Under the pieces are notes generated by a model. The model worked only from the letters and a program-made list of their open reading frames with translations. It had not been told where the DNA came from and made no database searches. A DNA stretch of 64,000 nt from Acidobacteriota bacterium (GTDB lineage: Bacteria; Acidobacteriota; Blastocatellia; Pyrinomonadales; Pyrinomonadaceae), in contig JADKBM010000011.1 of the NCBI GenBank assembly GCA_016715115.1, positions 62,001 through 126,000 of the forward strand. The letters run 5' to 3'. Of the stretch, positions 60,254 through 64,000 are shown piece after piece. The number at the start of each line of letters is the position of its first letter. Position 1 is the first letter of the stretch. Made by a program: the position numbers and the translations under genes.

Positions 60254-63200
60254 ATGAGAACTCTTGAGAGATTCCGCGGATGGAACAGCACGATGATCGC
60301 GTTCACCGTCGTTTTCTTCGGTCTGGCGTTGCTATTGCCTGTTGCGGCGGATCTTGCCGGCCTCGATCCTGCGGAGTCGCCGGCGACGGTCAGAAATGAC
60401 CCCGGCACGCCGACGATCCGTGCCGAAAAGCGTGGATTCCCGAACATCAGCCTTAAGGACGGCGTCGATCTGGGAGGCCATGCGCCGGGAAGCGCACCCG
60501 GAAGGCGTTTGGCCGCCGGGGACTTCGATTCCGACGGCACGGCGGACCTCGCGATCGCCGGTTCCGACGGCGGCGTTCGGATACTGCGCGGCAACCCCGC
60601 GGCAAAGAACTCCCTGACGGACGAGGCCCGCGGGCTCGCGGCGCCCGAGCCGTTTCTCTCCGTCATCGCCATTTCGGATGCCGGCGTTACGCCGGATTTC
60701 TTCGAAAGCGGAGACTTCAATGCCGATGGGCACGCGGACCTTCTGGCTGCCGCGAAGGGCGAAAGCCATCTGATCCTTCTTGCGGGTTATGGTAACGGTA
60801 GCCTCGCGTCGCCGCAGACGGTGCCGGTCGCCGGCCGGATCACTGCGCTGGCCGTGGGCGAGATCGGGCAATCGGACGGGCAAACGGACATTGCCGTCGC
60901 CGTGAACGGAAAGGCTGGCGCTCGGCTGCTTGTCTTCGAGCACCCTGAAGGCGCGTTTAAGTTCAAACCGGAAGTGCTGCCGCTCGCCTCACCCGCGGCC
61001 GACATTGCGGTCGGCGACCTCAACGGCGATCATTACTCCGATATTGCGATCGGCGGCGGAAACACTCTGACGATCATCAGCGAACGCGGTCAGGCGTACC
61101 CCTGGGACCTGGCGCCGAAACTCGGTGTCAAACGGCCGCCGGCACTGATCGAACGGCGCGCGATGCCCGGCGGCGTCGCCGGACTTGCGATCGGCGATTT
61201 CAGCGGCGCGCGCGGGAGATCCCTCGCCGTGCTGACCGACGACGGAACGATCTACCTGCTGAAGCCGTCGACGCCTAAGGAATTCCGACAGATGCTCCCG
61301 GATAGTGTCCGGGGCAAAACGGTCGCCCCGTGGTTCGTGCCGACGCAAACCGACGGAAAGTTCCTCGGTTTGCTCCCCGAACCGGTCCCGGACCCGCAGG
61401 CCGCTGAAGCGAACGGATCCCTAATGCTCGATGCGCGGCTCTCGCCGCAGGAAAAACTGGAAGCGCAGAACAAACGGATTGAAACACTCGCCAAGGATTT
61501 CGCGGCGCTCGACAGCACGGAACGGGACCGCCTGAAATCCATGAGCACTCAGGCCGGCGGGCTGGGTTCCGACCGCGCCAGGAAAGGGTTTCTCAGAACG
61601 ATTTCCGCAAAGCCTTCGAATCTCGGCAGTTGGGAAATTGACACGCTGGTCGCCGGCGTCGGTTCCGGCTTTTCGGCGGTTGCGAAAGGACTTTCGGCGG
61701 CCCGCGTTTCGGTGAGCGGCCGGGACGACCTCCTGATGCTCGATGCGGCATCGGGCCGTGTCAAGATAATCACGCAGCCGATCGGCGAAGACGGCCGGCA
61801 CGGTGCTGAGGTCGTCTCGCTCGATTCGGACACGGCGCCGCAGGCCGTCCTGCCGATGCGCCTCAATGGCGACGCCCTCGACGATCTCGTCGTCCTGCGC
61901 GATGGCGCGGATTCGCCGACGATCGTAAGGACAACGCCGACCTTGGTCCTGATCGTCGACACCGATGCCGATTCGGGCGGTGTCTGCGACGGGGTCGGCC
62001 CGTGCACGTTGCGGCGCGCGATCGAGATCGCCAACCTCAACCCCGGCACGGAGGTCGCCGTCTTGATCCCCGGAACGGGCGCACACACCATCGTGCTTTC
62101 TTCCGAACTCCCGGTAGTTCGAGCGAACGGAACCTATCTCGTAGCGGACACGGATCCGAACACGGGAGCCCGCCTCGTTGAGATCACCGGCGGGCTCGCC
62201 GGAATTGCCGACGGGATCAAGATCCGGGCTAGCAACTGCACGGTCAGAGATTTTGTCATCAGCGATTTTCACGGTTTCACGGACCCCGACACGGGCAGCG
62301 TCACCGGTTCGAACGCGATTACCGCCGAAAGCACCCTTCTGTCGCCAAACAACGGTTTCAACTTAATCACCGGCAATTACCTCGGGACCGATCTGACGGG
62401 CAACTTGAACAAGGGGAGCGGAACCGGGGTCCTTGTCTACGACTCCGACTCCAACACGATTACGGGCAACGTGATGTCCGGGAACGGTACCTCGGACGAA
62501 TTCGGCATCGGCCTCGACATCACAGCCGGCAACGACAACATCGTCAGCGGGAACCTGATCGGAACGAACGCCGCCGGGAACACCCGGCTTGCGAACACTC
62601 ACGGCGTCTTTCTGTCGGGCGCCAACAACCAGATCGGTGGCGACGGGGCCGGCGACGGCAACACGATCTCCGGCAATGGCCGCGACCGTTTGCCGGGAAA
62701 TCCCGATTATCCCGGCTGCGAAGGGCTCGGGGTCAGGATCGTGCCGCTCTTCGATCTGGCCACGGGCGAACAGGTCACGGCTTTCAACTCTCTGAAGGGC
62801 AACCGTATGGGCACAAACCGCGACGGCACCGCGCCGATCGGCAACTGTTACCGGGCGGTCGAGACCGTCCCCGAATCGACGACCGTGATCGGGGCGATAA
62901 CGCCGAACGGCCGTAACATCATCTCCGGAAACGGATACGATGCCATCTGGTGCGGCAGCCCGTACAGGCTCGATTTCACAGAGGACGGATTTTGCGCGAT
63001 CGTCGGCAACAATATCGGCACCGACGTCACCGGGACCGTCGCCATCCCGAACGACCAACGGAATGTCCGCGGCGGACTCAGTCCGCTGACCGCGATCGTT
63101 ACGTTGGTCAACAACCAGACCTTCTCGAACATCGGGGCGCCGGGAGGAACGACGCCCGGCGGCGAGTGCAGCGGGTTCTGCAATCTCATTTCGGGGAACT

Positions 63201-64000
63201 ACAATCCGGCGGGATCAAATACGTTCTCCGTCGGGCGTCTGGGACTCGGCACGGTCCTCGTCATAAACAACTACGTCGGGACGAAGAAGAACGGGTCCGA
63301 ACCGCTTGCGAACTACGGAAGCCTTATCGCCAACGCGGCGGCGTACGACGTTCCGACGAGCTACATCGGACTCGTCGGCTCGGACTCCAATGGTCAGCCG
63401 ATGTCCTGGGGCAACCTCGTCTCGGGAAACGCTTACGGAGCGGTCTTCTGCGGCGGATATTATCTCAGCAACGGCAACTGCGATATCATCGGGAACCTGA
63501 TCGGCACGGACGCGACCGGGATGAACGCGTTGCCGAATTTTGAACTCGCCGACAACCCGTTCGGGATCTCGCTCGGAGCCTTCATCGGGTTTGGAGTCAC
63601 GAATATCGGCGACGGTTCGTCGGCGCTAGGACGAAACATCATCGCGTCGAACAAGGGCCACGGGATCGAGATCCGGAACATCGGCGGAACGGTCAAGGTC
63701 ACAAACAACTTCATCGGCGTGAACAAGGCGGGCGCGCCGCTCGGCAACGTGCAGAACGGGATAAATGTGACGATTGGCAGGGCGAGCATCGGCTCGGCGT
63801 CACCCGACGACGCAAACGTGATTCGGAGCAACGGAGGCGCCGGCATCCTCATCCAGCCGGTCTTCAGCATTCTTCCGAACGCCGATATCCAGGGCAACCG
63901 GATCGCCGACAACGGCGGGCTTGGCATCGACATTCAGCGGAGCGGTATGAGCCAGAACGGCGACGGAGTCAACGTCAACGACTGTCAGGACGAAGACACA
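60254..64000 (+). CDS. Very large exported FG-GAP/CSLREA/beta-helix protein (3' end outside window)
   Basis: The frame is open for 1249 codons and runs off the window. The start ATG 60,254 is 11 nt after AAGGAG (a GTG four codons earlier is possible). A signal peptide follows (MIAFTVVFFGLALLLPVAAD). FG-GAP/VCBS-like repeats are visible as GDFDSDGTADLAIAG, GDFNADGHADLLAA and GDLNGDHYSDIAIGG (about 95-275). Near residue 555 comes a CSLREA-type segment VDTDADSGGVCDGVGPCTLR with RAIEIANLN, and then a long right-handed parallel beta-helix with N-x-I-x-G-N/T-x-x-G repeats (NYLGTDLTGN, NLIGTNAAGN, NNIGTDVTG). Probably a surface adhesin or polysaccharide-binding protein. Confidence 0.8.
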   Translation, partial: MRTLERFRGWNSTMIAFTVVFFGLALLLPVAADLAGLDPAESPATVRNDPGTPTIRAEKRGFPNISLKDGVDLGGHAPGSAPGRRLAAGDFDSDGTADLAIAGSDGGVRILRGNPAAKNSLTDEARGLAAPEPFLSVIAISDAGVTPDFFESGDFNADGHADLLAAAKGESHLILLAGYGNGSLASPQTVPVAGRITALAVGEIGQSDGQTDIAVAVNGKAGARLLVFEHPEGAFKFKPEVLPLASPAADIAVGDLNGDHYSDIAIGGGNTLTIISERGQAYPWDLAPKLGVKRPPALIERRAMPGGVAGLAIGDFSGARGRSLAVLTDDGTIYLLKPSTPKEFRQMLPDSVRGKTVAPWFVPTQTDGKFLGLLPEPVPDPQAAEANGSLMLDARLSPQEKLEAQNKRIETLAKDFAALDSTERDRLKSMSTQAGGLGSDRARKGFLRTISAKPSNLGSWEIDTLVAGVGSGFSAVAKGLSAARVSVSGRDDLLMLDAASGRVKIITQPIGEDGRHGAEVVSLDSDTAPQAVLPMRLNGDALDDLVVLRDGADSPTIVRTTPTLVLIVDTDADSGGVCDGVGPCTLRRAIEIANLNPGTEVAVLIPGTGAHTIVLSSELPVVRANGTYLVADTDPNTGARLVEITGGLAGIADGIKIRASNCTVRDFVISDFHGFTDPDTGSVTGSNAITAESTLLSPNNGFNLITGNYLGTDLTGNLNKGSGTGVLVYDSDSNTITGNVMSGNGTSDEFGIGLDITAGNDNIVSGNLIGTNAAGNTRLANTHGVFLSGANNQIGGDGAGDGNTISGNGRDRLPGNPDYPGCEGLGVRIVPLFDLATGEQVTAFNSLKGNRMGTNRDGTAPIGNCYRAVETVPESTTVIGAITPNGRNIISGNGYDAIWCGSPYRLDFTEDGFCAIVGNNIGTDVTGTVAIPNDQRNVRGGLSPLTAIVTLVNNQTFSNIGAPGGTTPGGECSGFCNLISGNYNPAGSNTFSVGRLGLGTVLVINNYVGTKKNGSEPLANYGSLIANAAAYDVPTSYIGLVGSDSNGQPMSWGNLVSGNAYGAVFCGGYYLSNGNCDIIGNLIGTDATGMNALPNFELADNPFGISLGAFIGFGVTNIGDGSSALGRNIIASNKGHGIEIRNIGGTVKVTNNFIGVNKAGAPLGNVQNGINVTIGRASIGSASPDDANVIRSNGGAGILIQPVFSILPNADIQGNRIADNGGLGIDIQRSGMSQNGDGVNVNDCQDEDT

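Noticed and set aside
61421..62272. 283-codon minus-strand ORF
   Set aside because: Antisense to the giant exported protein, whose repeats and CSLREA segment are clear.

Overview
The window looks like a chromosome segment of an Acidobacteriota bacterium, most likely class Blastocatellia (Pyrinomonadaceae-like). Pointers are the TonB-dependent receptor with a carboxypeptidase-like N-terminal domain, a secretin with a C-terminal cohesin-like domain, an acidobacterial ECF sigma/Ser-Thr kinase pair, an RHS core of the type common in that class, and dispersed AATCCAAAATC-type repeats. This placement is from family recognition only.

Layout. 0-5 kb: type IV pilus / type II secretion-like operon (end of a PilB/GspE ATPase, secretin, two pseudopilins, PilM-like protein). 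5.1-7.7 kb: ECF sigma factor, DUF4870-like membrane protein, zinc-finger anti-sigma factor and a bactofilin-like membrane protein. 8.4-13.6 kb: three exported proteins, including a large TonB-dependent receptor. 14.2-18.3 kb (minus strand): rplM-rpsI-rpsB-tsf-pyrH-frr. 18.4-27 kb: Nudix hydrolase, small membrane proteins, family-4 uracil-DNA glycosylase, coaBC, isoprenoid genes (polyprenyl diphosphate synthase, squalene/phytoene synthase), isoaspartyl peptidase/asparaginase. 50.5-57 kb: zinc-ribbon protein, DUF971 protein, YtxJ-like protein, membrane protein, glucan phosphorylase, macrodomain protein, DoxX-like protein, mtnA. 57-64 kb: ECF sigma factor plus Ser/Thr kinase with TPRs, divergent from a very large exported FG-GAP/CSLREA/beta-helix protein that runs off the window.

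The remarkable part is 27.2-50.5 kb: an array of at least ten RHS C-terminal cassettes with no full-length RHS gene. Modules (called M1-M6) carry a near-identical RHS core fragment (M1 from 32,041; M2 from about 36,160; M3 from about 39,450; M4 from about 43,025; M5 from 44,187/44,363; M6 from 47,261), followed by a unique tip. Most tips share one architecture: an early Cys followed by a Phe/Leu-rich helix, then HExxH (or xExxH), then a Cys close to the C-terminus. Nearly every complete tip is followed, within -14 to +18 nt, by a gene for a signal-peptide, lipoprotein or multi-TM protein. I read this as a recombining store of secreted metallopeptidase-like RHS toxins with envelope-located immunity proteins. 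Four of the follow-on proteins (27,635; 30,240; 45,281; 46,630) look like one paralogous family. Frameshifts, deletions, an inverted copy and repeat elements at cassette junctions show active decay and reshuffling, while I see no frameshifts in the housekeeping genes on either side.
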